Positions 35,547 through 44,370 of a stretch of 64,000 nt of DNA are shown here, in pieces. The first letter of the stretch is position 1. Each line of letters begins with the position of its first letter. The position numbers and the translations under genes are program-made. The stretch is taken from the NCBI GenBank assembly GCA_964636655.1, contig CAZWTK010000001.1:62001-126000 (forward strand), read 5' to 3'. The notes under the pieces were generated by a model. It did no database searches and was not told the DNA's origin. It saw only the letters and a list, made by a program, of their open reading frames with translations. The DNA comes from Fen-549 sp964636655. Lineage in GTDB: Bacteria; Actinomycetota; Thermoleophilia; Gaiellales; Gaiellaceae.

Positions 35547-37526
35547 CTAGGAGATCGGGCGCGTCGCGAGGCTCGCGCCTAGCAGCTTCGGTAGGCGAAC
35601 GGCCACGATGGAGTCGTTTCGAGAGGTGCGCGCCTTGATGCTCAGGCGCTCCCCGTCGAGCGTTCCCTTTACGGTGGTGATCTTCTTGTAGCGGTGAACG
35701 ACGAGCCTGCCACGAGCGCCCTTGCCGCTTACTGTCAACTTGGCCAGCCCGCTGACCAGATTCAGCCTTCCGCTCACGACAACGCCCGGCACATAGACGA
35801 TCTTTCGCAGGCGCAGGTTCGTCAGCGACCCTCTGAAGTAACCGCCGCGCAGTCCCGCGGTCGGCCCCGCACCCGAAAGCTCAGTCATGGCCACGTCGCT
35901 GAGCGTTCCAAGAACGGCTCCCACCGTCCGGCCGCGAACCCCCGCCAGTTTCACCGGCTTGACCTTGACCAGCGAGACGGGATCGCGCTTCACGGGCCTG
36001 AAGAAGGGAGTGACGTTGTTACACGAGGCAACGGCCGTGTTGTTGAAGAAACTCTTGAGCGCCCGCGCAACACACATGTCGGCATTCGGCCAGACGTCGG
36101 AGGTGACGCTGTGCCCGGTGAAGGGGACGTTGACCTGCTTCGCCTGTGGGAACAGGGCAACCACTTTCTTCGCGTCAACTAGCGGGGTCACGTCGTCTTC
36201 CTGGCCGCTCAAGACCAGCACCGGGATGTTCGGCGGGGGAGCGGTCACGTTGGGATCGACAGGCACCGTCGGAGCGGGCCAGTAGAGGCAGAAGTTGACG
36301 TCGGAGACGCTGAGCGCGGTTCCCAGCGTGAAGGGATTGAAGGTGCTCGCCGCGATCCCGCCCAGTGCATCCGCCAGCTTCGTCTTGCGCACTCCGACGT
36401 TATCGCTCGGCAACCAGGGGAAGCTTTCCTCGGTACACCTGGTGGCCAGATACAGCGTGTCGCTCAACTCCGCGTTCGTGACCGTCCCCGATGACGACGG
36501 CGCAAACAGGCGCCCCAGCGGGTAGGGATCGCCGGCAAGAGCCGAGCGAAGCGCGGCCGGTAGGCGAGCGCGGCCGGCGGCGTCGAAGCTGAATATCTCG
36601 ACTATGAAGTAGAACAGGTCGGTCTGATTCACTCCTATGCCGACCGACTTCCCCGCCGCATTGACGTAGCGCAGCGACACCGTGCCCTTGGTCCGAACAC
36701 GAGCGGCCAGCCGTTTGAGGTCGCTGTAGGGCGTGCCGGTGATGCCGCGGCAAAGCTTCTTCGAGCAGTTCGCGGATAGCACTTTCGAGATCGATTTGAA
36801 GTTGGAGCGCAGGAACGCATCGACTCCGGTCGGAGGGACGACCGAGTCGAGTACGAGCGCCGCCGAATGCTCGGGAAACAGCCTGGCGTAGAGTTGAGCG
36901 ACATAGGTTCCGTAGGAGACGCCGAAGACGGTCACCTTGTCGACGCCCACGGCAGCGCGGACGGCGTCCAGGTCGAGGGCCGAGTCCTTGCTCGTGTAGT
37001 AGGAACGCGCCGGACCGATCTCATCCGCGCACTGCTGAACGTACTGCGAAAAACTCACCGCCGCGGCGGCGTTCGGGCAGTCGAGAGCACCGGCGCCGGT
37101 TCCCCGTTGATCGAAGACGACCAGGTCGCGCGTCTTGAGCGCAGGCGCGAGCGACGAGGCGAAATCGGCCGCGTACGGGGTAGCCGCCTGGCCGGGCCCA
37201 CCGGCGAGTGCAAAGATCGCCCCGTCACTATCGGCCACCTTTGCCGGCCGCCACATCACGCGCAGGGTTATCGTCGTGGTCGTGGGAACGGCGAGTCCGC
37301 TGCGATCCACGGGCACGACCACCTGGCCGCAATAGAAACCGCTCGCGCTCGCACAGGGCGTAAACCCACTCGGCACCGCTCCCTGCGCGGGTGCCGGCAG
37401 TGCAAGCGAGGCGAGAGTGGCGGCGAGCGCCAGAACGGCGCCAAGGCCGCCGCGGTGCGCGAGCCGGCCGGTAGCCCAAGGGCCAACTCCTGCCCGCTTC
37501 CCGCGTTCGAGGCTGTTCTTGAACAT
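35547..37526 (-). CDS. Secreted alpha/beta-hydrolase (tripeptidyl-aminopeptidase-like)
   Basis: A 659-residue exported protein. A 50-residue basic then hydrophobic signal peptide ends near ALPAPAQGA. The alpha/beta-hydrolase core has the oxyanion region LAGGPGQAATPYAADF, VVFDQRGTGAGALDCP, the nucleophile elbow VFGVSYGTYVAQLYAR, acid region VLVLSGQEDDVTPLVD and catalytic His in VPFTGHSVTSDV. This matches the Streptomyces-type tripeptidyl aminopeptidase/S33 group. Residues after about 510 form a beta-rich Gly/Val-containing domain (GGYFRGSLTNLRLRKIVYVP) without named homology. Probably extracellular peptidase or esterase. Confidence 0.85.
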   Translation of the reverse strand: MFKNSLERGKRAGVGPWATGRLAHRGGLGAVLALAATLASLALPAPAQGAVPSGFTPCASASGFYCGQVVVPVDRSGLAVPTTTTITLRVMWRPAKVADSDGAIFALAGGPGQAATPYAADFASSLAPALKTRDLVVFDQRGTGAGALDCPNAAAAVSFSQYVQQCADEIGPARSYYTSKDSALDLDAVRAAVGVDKVTVFGVSYGTYVAQLYARLFPEHSAALVLDSVVPPTGVDAFLRSNFKSISKVLSANCSKKLCRGITGTPYSDLKRLAARVRTKGTVSLRYVNAAGKSVGIGVNQTDLFYFIVEIFSFDAAGRARLPAALRSALAGDPYPLGRLFAPSSSGTVTNAELSDTLYLATRCTEESFPWLPSDNVGVRKTKLADALGGIAASTFNPFTLGTALSVSDVNFCLYWPAPTVPVDPNVTAPPPNIPVLVLSGQEDDVTPLVDAKKVVALFPQAKQVNVPFTGHSVTSDVWPNADMCVARALKSFFNNTAVASCNNVTPFFRPVKRDPVSLVKVKPVKLAGVRGRTVGAVLGTLSDVAMTELSGAGPTAGLRGGYFRGSLTNLRLRKIVYVPGVVVSGRLNLVSGLAKLTVSGKGARGRLVVHRYKKITTVKGTLDGERLSIKARTSRNDSIVAVRLPKLLGASLATRPIS

Positions 37527-37608
37527 CGAGACCTAAGACGATACCTGCTTCAACACCTGCAAACCCGCGAGCCTCAAGCGGTGCCGGCCTCATGCCGAAG
37601 CTGGAAAC

Positions 37609-38205
37609 GTGCGCGTGCTCGTGGCACTGGCCCTCGTCGTCCTGACGCTCATCGTCTGGGAGGCTCGGCGTGAGCTGAGCCTGGATCACAGGCTCAGCGG
37701 TGTAGCAAGCGAGATCGCCGGCCGGCCCGTGAGTGTGGACTGCCCGGGCTTCCTGCGCGGACTCATCGACATCAGCGGCCACGGAGGCTCGGTTATGTTC
37801 GACGCAGAAGGTAAGCCGAGCACCACGACCCACCTCGAAACCTCCGTCTGCCACGACCTCTCCGCTTACGGCACGACTCGTAAGCGCGCCGATTTCGCCT
37901 GTGTCTTCGGCTCTGCTCCCTGCTCCAACAGGGTCGAGAGAGCCGTCTACGCGGCACTCGTGCTCAGCCACGAATCCCAGCACCTGCGCGGCGTCCGAGA
38001 TGAGAGTGCAGCGCAGTGCTACGCGATCCAGACACTGGCGCAGGTCGCCGAGCGTCTCGGCTCTCCGCCCGCCGAAGCGCGTGCTGTGGCTGCCCACTTC
38101 CTCACCGTCGATCAGCCACGCATGCCCACCGACTACGGCCTCTCCAGCGGCTGCGTGGACGGCGGCAGCCTCGATCTGAATCCCCAGAGCTCAAACTGGC
38201 CCTAA
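37609..38205 (+). CDS. Small membrane-anchored putative zinc metallopeptidase (HExxH)
   Basis: 198 residues from a GTG. Residues 1-18 are an N-terminal anchor or signal (VLVALALVVLTLIVW). The outside portion has several Cys (including 45, 81 and one inside GSAPCSN), suggesting disulfides. Residues 113-140 read AALVLSHESQHLRGVRDESA and then AQCYAIQ: an HExxH motif (His121, Glu122, His125) with a Glu seven residues after the second His, the spacing expected of a compact gluzincin-like site. I do not recognise a named peptidase family. No known substrate or partner is adjacent. Activity is inferred from the motif alone. Confidence 0.7.
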   Translation: MRVLVALALVVLTLIVWEARRELSLDHRLSGVASEIAGRPVSVDCPGFLRGLIDISGHGGSVMFDAEGKPSTTTHLETSVCHDLSAYGTTRKRADFACVFGSAPCSNRVERAVYAALVLSHESQHLRGVRDESAAQCYAIQTLAQVAERLGSPPAEARAVAAHFLTVDQPRMPTDYGLSSGCVDGGSLDLNPQSSNWP

Positions 38206-38397
38206 AAGCCAATTCGCCTGACCCGTACGATCAATGCGGCCGCCGCGACCGATCTGCGCGGGCGCGGCTCACCAGACGCAGTCCCCCCGCTTCCCGCAAT
38301 CCGAACACCTCACACGATGACCGGCCGGCCGAGCACGCCCGAGGAGCAGACGAGTCACACGTGCCGAAGGCGCGGAGACTCGAACGCAGAGGTCGTG

Positions 38398-38440
38398 CCG
38401 CCGAAAGTCTTCGCGTGCTTCGCGCGCGGACTTTCGGCGG
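38398..38440 (-). terminator. Terminator-like hairpin after nadA
   Basis: CCGCCGAAAGTC (38398-38409) pairs perfectly over 12 bp with GACTTTCGGCGG (38429-38440), with a 19-base loop. It lies three bases beyond the nadA stop on the minus strand, and also downstream of the convergent metallopeptidase gene. No clear U tract follows. Confidence 0.65.
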
Positions 38441-38443
38441 GTA

Positions 38444-39379
38444 TCAGCCTGTCGCCACCATCCGCTCGATCGCCGTGCGCGCGCGCGCGGCGATCTCCCG
38501 ATCGACAGTCACCTCGTAGCGCCAGTCACGCAGCGAGTCGCGCAGCTTCTCGAGCGTGATCATCTTCATGAAGCGACAGACCGCCTCGCCGTTGACGGGC
38601 TCGAAGCTCTTACCCGGCAGTTCCTTGTGTAGCCGGTGCAGAATCCCGACCTCGGTAGCGACCTTGAAGCGATCCTGCCCGCTGCGCTCGGCGAAGCGGA
38701 GCATCCCTTCGGTCGAGAGGATGTGCGCGCGCTCGCCGGCAAAGGCCATCGCCTGGCTGGCGCAGCCGCATTCGGGATGGACGAGCAACTCGGCGTCCGG
38801 CGCCTCGGCCAGAACGCGGTCGATGTCGCGCGGCCGGATGCCCGCGTGCACGTGGCACTCGCCGAACCAGAGATGAAGCCGGCGACCGCTCACCCGCTCG
38901 GCCCAGAGACCTAAGTAGAGATCGGGCAGGAAGAGGATCTCCTTCTCGGCCGGAATCGACTCGATCACCGCGCGCACGTTGCCCGAGGTGCAGCAGTAGT
39001 CGCTACTTGCCTTGACCGCCGCGGAGGTGTTGACGTAGGAGACGACCACGGCGCCCGGGTGCTTCGCCTTCCAGGCTTGCAGCTGTTCGGCGTCGATCGA
39101 GTCGGCAAGCGAGCAACCGGCCTCGAGATCGGGAATCAGGACGGTCTTCTCGGGAGAGAGGATCTTCGCTGTCTCGGCCATGAAGTGGACGCCGCAGAAC
39201 ACGATCGCCCGGCCCTCGGCGCGTGCCGCCTGGCGCGAGAGCCCGAGCGAGTCGCCCACGAAATCGGCGACATCCTGAACCTCGGGCAGCTGATAGTTGT
39301 GCGCGAGGATCACCGCCTCGCGCGCGCGCGCGAGAGACCGTACTTCTTCCTGCAGCGACTCGACGAGCTCGTCCCTCAC
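38444..39379 (-). CDS. nadA: Quinolinate synthase A
   Basis: A 311-residue NadA, the [4Fe-4S] enzyme that condenses iminoaspartate with dihydroxyacetone phosphate to quinolinate. It has three pseudo-repeated domains. Cluster Cys lie in DLEAGCSLADS (Cys89), SSDYCCTSGN (about 129-130) and HPECGCASQA. Other conserved blocks are AHNYQLPEVQDVADFVGDS and FCGVHFMAETAKILSP. It is the last gene of nadB-nadC-nadA, overlapping nadC by four bases, and is followed by a strong hairpin. Confidence 0.95.
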   Translation of the reverse strand: MRDELVESLQEEVRSLARAREAVILAHNYQLPEVQDVADFVGDSLGLSRQAARAEGRAIVFCGVHFMAETAKILSPEKTVLIPDLEAGCSLADSIDAEQLQAWKAKHPGAVVVSYVNTSAAVKASSDYCCTSGNVRAVIESIPAEKEILFLPDLYLGLWAERVSGRRLHLWFGECHVHAGIRPRDIDRVLAEAPDAELLVHPECGCASQAMAFAGERAHILSTEGMLRFAERSGQDRFKVATEVGILHRLHKELPGKSFEPVNGEAVCRFMKMITLEKLRDSLRDWRYEVTVDREIAARARTAIERMVATG

Positions 39380-40227
39380 GGCTCCAGCACCTCCAACGAG
39401 ACGTCGAGCGAGCGGGCGGAGTGGGTCAGAGCGCCGATCGAGATCGCATTCACTCCCGTCTCCGCGTAGTCGCGCACGTTGTCGAGGGTGACGCCGCCCG
39501 ATACCTCCAGCTGGGCGCGCGCGGCGACCAGCTCTACCGCGGCGGCCACCTCGAACGGGCTCATGTTGTCGAGCAGAATGCGTTCCACGCCGAGCCCCAG
39601 CGCCTGCTCGACCTGTTCGAGCGTGTCGGCCTCGACCTCCAGCGGCAGCGAGACCGAGGCGCGCAGACGGAGAACCGCCTCCTCGACACCGCCGACGAGG
39701 CGCAGGTGATTGTCCTTGACGAGCACGGCATCGAAGAGGCCGAGGCGGTGGTTGACGCCTCCGCCGACCTGAACCGCGTACTTCTCCAGAGCCCTCAGCC
39801 CGGGTGTCGTCTTACGGGTGTCGAGAATGGACGCACCGGTGCCCTCGACCGCAGTCACGAATGCCCGCGTCAACGTGGCGATCCCCGACAAACGCCCAAG
39901 CAGGTTCAGGGCCACTCGCTCGGCACCGAGAATGGCCCGCGTGTGACCGGCCAGTCGCACGAGCTCTCGCGGTATCTCGCCGGCGAGCGTTCCGTCCTCG
40001 ACCAGCGTTTCCAGCTCGACCGCTTCGTCGAGCTCGCGGAAGGCGGCGCAAACTGCCGACAAGCCGCAGACGACTCCTTCCTGTTCGAGCAGCACCTTCG
40101 CCCGGCAACAATCCTCCGGGCCGAACAGCGCCCGGCTCGTGAGATCGCCCAGGCCGATGTCCTCGACCAGCGCGCGAGCCACCAGGTCGGCGGCGACACC
40201 TTCGATCTCCTGCTGGGTCAGCTCCAT
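39376..40227 (-). CDS. nadC: Nicotinate-nucleotide pyrophosphorylase (carboxylating)
   Basis: A 283-residue quinolinate phosphoribosyltransferase. Typical blocks: EDIGLGDLTSRALF near the N-terminus, HTRAILGAERVALNLLGRLS, LDTRKTTPGLRALEKYAVQV, GGVNHRLGLFDAVLVKDNHL and ILLDNMSPFEV, ending with SGGVTLDNVRDYAETGVNAI. It converts quinolinate and PRPP to nicotinate mononucleotide. It overlaps nadB upstream by ten bases and nadA downstream by four, so the operon is translationally coupled. Confidence 0.96.
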   Translation of the reverse strand: MELTQQEIEGVAADLVARALVEDIGLGDLTSRALFGPEDCCRAKVLLEQEGVVCGLSAVCAAFRELDEAVELETLVEDGTLAGEIPRELVRLAGHTRAILGAERVALNLLGRLSGIATLTRAFVTAVEGTGASILDTRKTTPGLRALEKYAVQVGGGVNHRLGLFDAVLVKDNHLRLVGGVEEAVLRLRASVSLPLEVEADTLEQVEQALGLGVERILLDNMSPFEVAAAVELVAARAQLEVSGGVTLDNVRDYAETGVNAISIGALTHSARSLDVSLEVLEP

Positions 40228-41639
40228 CGCTCGAAAGACGGCTCATGCCCCTGACAAAGGACGGTGTGAACCGCCAGCTCCGGCTCCTCGATCGGGAAAT
40301 CGGCGCGGAAGTGGACGCCTCGGCTCTCGCGGCGATGCAGCGCGCATTCGGCAACCAGACGCGGAACCAGCGCCGAGGCCGTGCGCAGCGGCTCCAGGCC
40401 GGCCGCATCTCGCACCAGCCCCGCTCCCTGCCACATCTGCTCACGCAGCTTTCGGTCAACCCGATCGACCTCCGCAGGAAGCGCCTCGGGCGATTCGGGC
40501 TCGAAGTCGAGCGGCGCATCCGCCAGCGCCGCAAGCGCCGCGCGCCGGCCGAAGACGACACATTCGAGCAACGAGTTCGAAGCCAGCCGGTTGGCGCCGT
40601 GGACGCCCGTGCAGGCGCACTCTCCGGCCGCATAGAGCCCGGGAAGAGTGCTGCGACCGTCGAGATCGGTGGCGATTCCACCAAGGGTGTAGTGCGCCGC
40701 GGGAGCGACCGGCACCGGCTCGCTGTCGGGGTCGAAGCCGGCCTCGCGGATGCGATCGATCAAGGCCGGAAAGCGGCCCTGGTCGATCGGCCGAAGATCG
40801 AGTAGCGCGCTGCCTCGCGCGGCGATCGCCCTGGCCACCACGTCGCGAGGCGCCAACTCGTCGGTGAAACGCTCACCGCTCGTATCCAGAAGTAGCGCGC
40901 CGGCGCCACGAAGTGCCTCGCTCAGGAGCATTCCGTTGGCCGACAAGGCGGTCGGGTGAAACTGGACGAACTCGAGGTCGGCGACGGCGGCGCCGGCCCG
41001 GTAGGCCATGGCGATTCCCTCACCGAGCGCGCCGTGCGGGTTCGTGGTTCGTGACCAGAGCGCCCCGGCTCCGCCCGTTGCCAGCAGAGTGGCCGGCGAA
41101 GAGATCGACCCTCGCTCCGCCATGACCCCGGCGCAGCGTCCTCGCGAGCGCCAGAGCCCAAGCACGCGCTCGTTCTCGACCACTCGGATCCGGCTATCCG
41201 CGCGCACCTGCCGGGCGAGCGCCAACTCGATCTCCCGCCCGGTCTCGGCGCCGCGCGAGTGGAACACACGCGAGCGCGAGTGCCCGCCCTCGAGTCCCGG
41301 CTCCGGCCCGAAGCGAACGCCCCAGGCTCGCAGATCGTCGATGCGGGCGGGCGCCTCCTCGACCAGCGTCTCGACCGCGCTCGGCCGGCAGAGCCCGCGA
41401 CCGGCGTCGATCGTGTCGGCCGCATGCAGCTCGGGGCTGTCATTCTCGCCGCAGGCCGCCGCGATACCGCCTTGCGCGTGATACGAAGCCGACGACGAGA
41501 GCGTCCCCTTGGAGACGACCATTACGTCGGCGCCTCGCTCGGCTGCCGTAAGGGCGGTGACGAGCCCGGCGATTCCCGACCCGACGACGAGCAGATCGAC
41601 TCGATCACCCCTGCTCTCGCTGCCGGTCGGTTTGATCAC
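40218..41639 (-). CDS. nadB: L-aspartate oxidase
   Basis: A 473-residue FAD-dependent oxidase, the first step of NAD synthesis (aspartate to iminoaspartate). GTG start at 41639. FAD motif: DLLVVGSGIAGLVTALTAAE. Substrate/flavin region: LSSSASYHAQGGIAAACGEN, then FHSRGAETGREIELALARQV. Later: DLEFVQFHPTALSANGMLLS, ERFTDELAPRDVVARAIAAR and ARGVHGANRLASNSLLECVV. The C-terminal domain is somewhat shorter than in E. coli NadB. It heads the operon and faces the divergent nrtR-like gene. Confidence 0.95.
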   Translation of the reverse strand: MIKPTGSESRGDRVDLLVVGSGIAGLVTALTAAERGADVMVVSKGTLSSSASYHAQGGIAAACGENDSPELHAADTIDAGRGLCRPSAVETLVEEAPARIDDLRAWGVRFGPEPGLEGGHSRSRVFHSRGAETGREIELALARQVRADSRIRVVENERVLGLWRSRGRCAGVMAERGSISSPATLLATGGAGALWSRTTNPHGALGEGIAMAYRAGAAVADLEFVQFHPTALSANGMLLSEALRGAGALLLDTSGERFTDELAPRDVVARAIAARGSALLDLRPIDQGRFPALIDRIREAGFDPDSEPVPVAPAAHYTLGGIATDLDGRSTLPGLYAAGECACTGVHGANRLASNSLLECVVFGRRAALAALADAPLDFEPESPEALPAEVDRVDRKLREQMWQGAGLVRDAAGLEPLRTASALVPRLVAECALHRRESRGVHFRADFPIEEPELAVHTVLCQGHEPSFERWS

Positions 41640-41771
41640 TTGTGCACTGGTCCGCTAAGTTATCGCCTGTAAGTTGAAAACCTGTTCGGAAGTCTACCAG
41701 TTTTCACCCTTCAGACAGGAGCGCCAACGCACGAGACGCCAACGCACGTCGTACTCGCCGTCGTACTTCAG
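41640..41771. promoter_or_regulatory. Divergent nadB / nrtR control region with candidate operators
   Basis: Two same-orientation TAAGTT hexamers lie 14 bases apart (41657 and 41671). An inverted repeat follows: TGAAAAC (41676-41682) and GTTTTCA. A tandem 15-base duplication (CGCCAACGCACG at 41722 and 41737) lies at the start of the regulator. NrtR proteins bind palindromes in the promoters of NAD genes, so the inverted repeat is the best operator candidate. I cannot confirm it without related promoters. Confidence 0.45.
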
Positions 41772-42401
41772 GTGCGAAACGGCCGTTTGCAGGTGCTCCT
41801 CTGGCAACGAGCGCAGGCGCCGTTCGCCGGTGCCTTCGCTCTCCCCGGCGGCTACCTACTCAACTGCGAGACTCTCGAGGACTCGATCCGCCGCCACCTG
41901 GCCGAGAAGGTCGACGTGCGCGAGCTCTCTCACATCGAGCAGCTCGTGACTACCGGCGATCCCGTCCGCCACCCCAGCGAGTGGCAGGTCGCAACCGCGT
42001 ACCTAGGGCTCGTGCCGAGCGACCTCGACCCGGAGCTCCCGGACGACACCTACTGGCACCCGATCGACGAGTTGCCCGAAGTGGCCTTCGATCACGGCGC
42101 CCTCATCCTCGCCGGCCGAGAACGACTTCGAGCCAAGCTCTCGTACGCCAACATCGGCTTCGCACTCGCACCGCAATCGTTCTCGATCTCCCAGCTGCGC
42201 GATCTCTACGCTGCCGCACTCGGACACGAGGTCTCGGCGACGAACCTGCAACGCGTGCTGCTGCGGCGCGAGCTGCTCGAGGCAACCGGAGAACGACGGG
42301 CCTCGGGCCCCAGCGGCGGCCGCCCGGCGGCGCTCTTCCGCTTCCGCTCGCACAGTCTCGAGATCACCGACCAGTTCGCGGTGCTCAAACCGCCTGCCTA
42401 G
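41772..42401 (+). CDS. nrtR: NrtR-type NAD-biosynthesis regulator (Nudix-like + winged helix)
   Basis: About 209 residues from the first usable GTG. The N-terminal Nudix-like domain includes QVLLWQRAQAPFAGAFALPG and GYLLNCETLEDSIRRHLAEK. The catalytic REUxEE core is replaced by RRHLAEK, as expected for regulators that bind ADP-ribose without hydrolysing it. The C-terminal winged helix spans residues 130-190 (SFSISQLRDLYAAALGHEVS, NLQRVLLRRELLEATGERR). Divergence from nadBCA supports NrtR. Family homology continues about ten codons upstream (THVVLAVVLQ) but no ATG, GTG or TTG exists there, so the true start is unresolved. Confidence 0.85.
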   Translation: MRNGRLQVLLWQRAQAPFAGAFALPGGYLLNCETLEDSIRRHLAEKVDVRELSHIEQLVTTGDPVRHPSEWQVATAYLGLVPSDLDPELPDDTYWHPIDELPEVAFDHGALILAGRERLRAKLSYANIGFALAPQSFSISQLRDLYAAALGHEVSATNLQRVLLRRELLEATGERRASGPSGGRPAALFRFRSHSLEITDQFAVLKPPA

Positions 42402-42411
42402 CGGCTCTGCC

Positions 42412-43938
42412 TCAAACAGCCTTGAGGCCGCCGGCCTTCTTACGGGAGCGGACCTTCTCGGAGAGCGGAGCATCGACCGGCTTGGCCAACCATTCGACCA
42501 GCTCCTGCGGCGGAATCGGCCGGGTCAGGAAGTAGCCTTGGACGACGTCGCATCCGTATTCGGCGAGATCTCGCCAGATGTCCTTGGTCTCGACGCCCTC
42601 GGCGACGACCTTGAGGCCGAGGTTGCGCGAGAGGTCGATGGTCGAGCGCACGATCTGCTGATCGTTCTCGCTCTGTGGCATGTTCATCACGAAGGAGCGG
42701 TCGATCTTGAGCTCGTCCACCGGCAGCTTGCGCAGGTAGGAGAGCGACGAGTAGCCGGTGCCGAAGTCGTCGATGGAGAGGCCGACGCCGATATCGCGCA
42801 ACTTGGTCAGCACCTCGAGCGCCTTGGGCGGGTCGACCATGATCGTGTTCTCGGTGATCTCCAGCTTGAGCAGAGACGGATCCACTTCCCAGGTATCGAG
42901 CAGCTGGGCGACGTCGTCGGGGAGCTCGGAGTCGAGCAAGTTGCGCGCCGAGAGGTTTACCGCGATGTTGAGCGTGAGCCCCTGCTCTTGCCAGCGGTGG
43001 CACTGCGCCAGCGCCTCGTTGAGAACGTAGAGGGTGAGCGGGCGAATCAGGCCGGTGTGCTCGGCCAGCGGAATGAAGTCGTCGGGGAAGGTCAGACCGT
43101 GCTCGGGATGCTGCCAGCGCAGAAGCGCCTCGACGCTGGTTACCTCGCCGGTCTTGATGTCGGCCTTGGGTTGATAGAAGAGCACCAGTTCCTTGTTCTC
43201 GAGCGCTCGCCTCAGCTCGCCGAGGAGCGCAAGGCGCTTGGGCGTGTTCTGGTCGCGGTCGGCCGCGTAGACCTCGTAGCCGGCGTGCGCTTCCTTGGCC
43301 ATGTACATCGCCACATCGGCGCGCTGGATCAAGGTATCCACGTCGTTTCCGTGGTCGGGGAAGAGCGAGATCCCGATCGAGGCCTCGACGTCGAGCGTGA
43401 GACCCTTCAGCATGAACGGTCTCGACAGCGCCGTCGCGATCTTGCTGGCCACGCGCATCGCCGCATCAGCGCTCGCCGCTCCGGGCAGAAGCACAGCAAA
43501 CTCGTCGCCGCCAAAGCGAGCGATCGAGTCAACGTCGCGGAGCAGGTTGCGCAGGCGCGGACCGATGGCCTGCAGAATCAGGTCGCCGTTGCGATGCCCG
43601 AGTGTGTCGTTGATCTCCTTGAACCGATCGAGGTCCATGATCAGGAGCGAGAAGCGAGAGTCCTCGCGGCGCGCCTGCAAGATCGCCTGCTCCATACGGT
43701 CGCGGAAGAGTGTGCGGTTGGGAAGCCGGGTCAGCGTGTCGTGAAGAGCCTGATACTCGTTCTCCTCGACCTGAACACGCAGCTTGCGGGAGGCGCTCGC
43801 TACGAAGGCGAGCTGAGCCAGGTAAAGAACCGCCAGCGCGATCGCGGCAAACGGTCCGGCGTGAAAGACCAAGCCGACGACCACGATCAGTGCCGCACTG
43901 AGAATCCCGAATTGATTGGTAAGTGTGAGACGCCGCAT
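42412..43938 (-). CDS. GGDEF-EAL cyclic-di-GMP protein
   Basis: A 508-residue membrane protein. Two N-terminal hydrophobic segments (residues 8-50) are followed by a short helix, a GGDEF domain with an intact active site (RFGGDEFAVLLPG) and an EAL domain (SVEALLRWQHPEHG, KLEITENTIM, IDDFGTGYSSLSYLRKLP, LKIDRSFVMN, VVAEGVET). All key phosphodiesterase residues appear present, so it may be bifunctional or mainly hydrolytic. No PAS or other ligand domain is present. It is convergent with nrtR, with ten bases between stops. Confidence 0.94.
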   Translation of the reverse strand: MRRLTLTNQFGILSAALIVVVGLVFHAGPFAAIALAVLYLAQLAFVASASRKLRVQVEENEYQALHDTLTRLPNRTLFRDRMEQAILQARREDSRFSLLIMDLDRFKEINDTLGHRNGDLILQAIGPRLRNLLRDVDSIARFGGDEFAVLLPGAASADAAMRVASKIATALSRPFMLKGLTLDVEASIGISLFPDHGNDVDTLIQRADVAMYMAKEAHAGYEVYAADRDQNTPKRLALLGELRRALENKELVLFYQPKADIKTGEVTSVEALLRWQHPEHGLTFPDDFIPLAEHTGLIRPLTLYVLNEALAQCHRWQEQGLTLNIAVNLSARNLLDSELPDDVAQLLDTWEVDPSLLKLEITENTIMVDPPKALEVLTKLRDIGVGLSIDDFGTGYSSLSYLRKLPVDELKIDRSFVMNMPQSENDQQIVRSTIDLSRNLGLKVVAEGVETKDIWRDLAEYGCDVVQGYFLTRPIPPQELVEWLAKPVDAPLSEKVRSRKKAGGLKAV

Positions 43939-44341
43939 GTTTGCCTAATCGGCCCGCCGCACTCAAAACTAAAGGTCATTCACCCAGTCCCAGGAACACC
44001 CTTTAGAGGGATTCGAGCCGATCTCGGCGCCGGAAGGGAGATCTTCGTCCTCGAGCGAAGGACTTCTCAACGAGTGAGGTTGCGGCCCGAGACAGAGGTC
44101 CAGGCCGCTTGCCTGCACGAACGGCATTCGTCTCTCGCGGGCACGCGTGACAAAGAAACCGGGCCGGCGTAAGCGAGTCGCCTCGCGCTGCCCGCAGTCG
44201 CGCGGTTGGGGCGACGGCTCGAGGCGCCCGGACAGAACGGGTCGTTTCCGGGTTTTCTTAGGAACTTCTTAGACCGCGCTCCAGGTGGCTCCATTCCTCG
44301 GCTCTTGGCTGTAGGAGTGGCAATCGGCCGGTTGAGGTCGC

Positions 44342-44370
44342 TTGACACGCCCTTCGCCGCGAAGTATCAA
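44342..44370 (+). promoter_or_regulatory. Candidate sigma-70 type promoter for the sugar-uptake operon
   Basis: TTGACA (44342-44347), a 17-base spacer, then TATCAA (44365-44370). If used, transcription would start near 44378 and give an untranslated leader of about 425 bases before the binding-protein gene. The match to consensus is good at -35 and moderate at -10. Confidence 0.45.
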
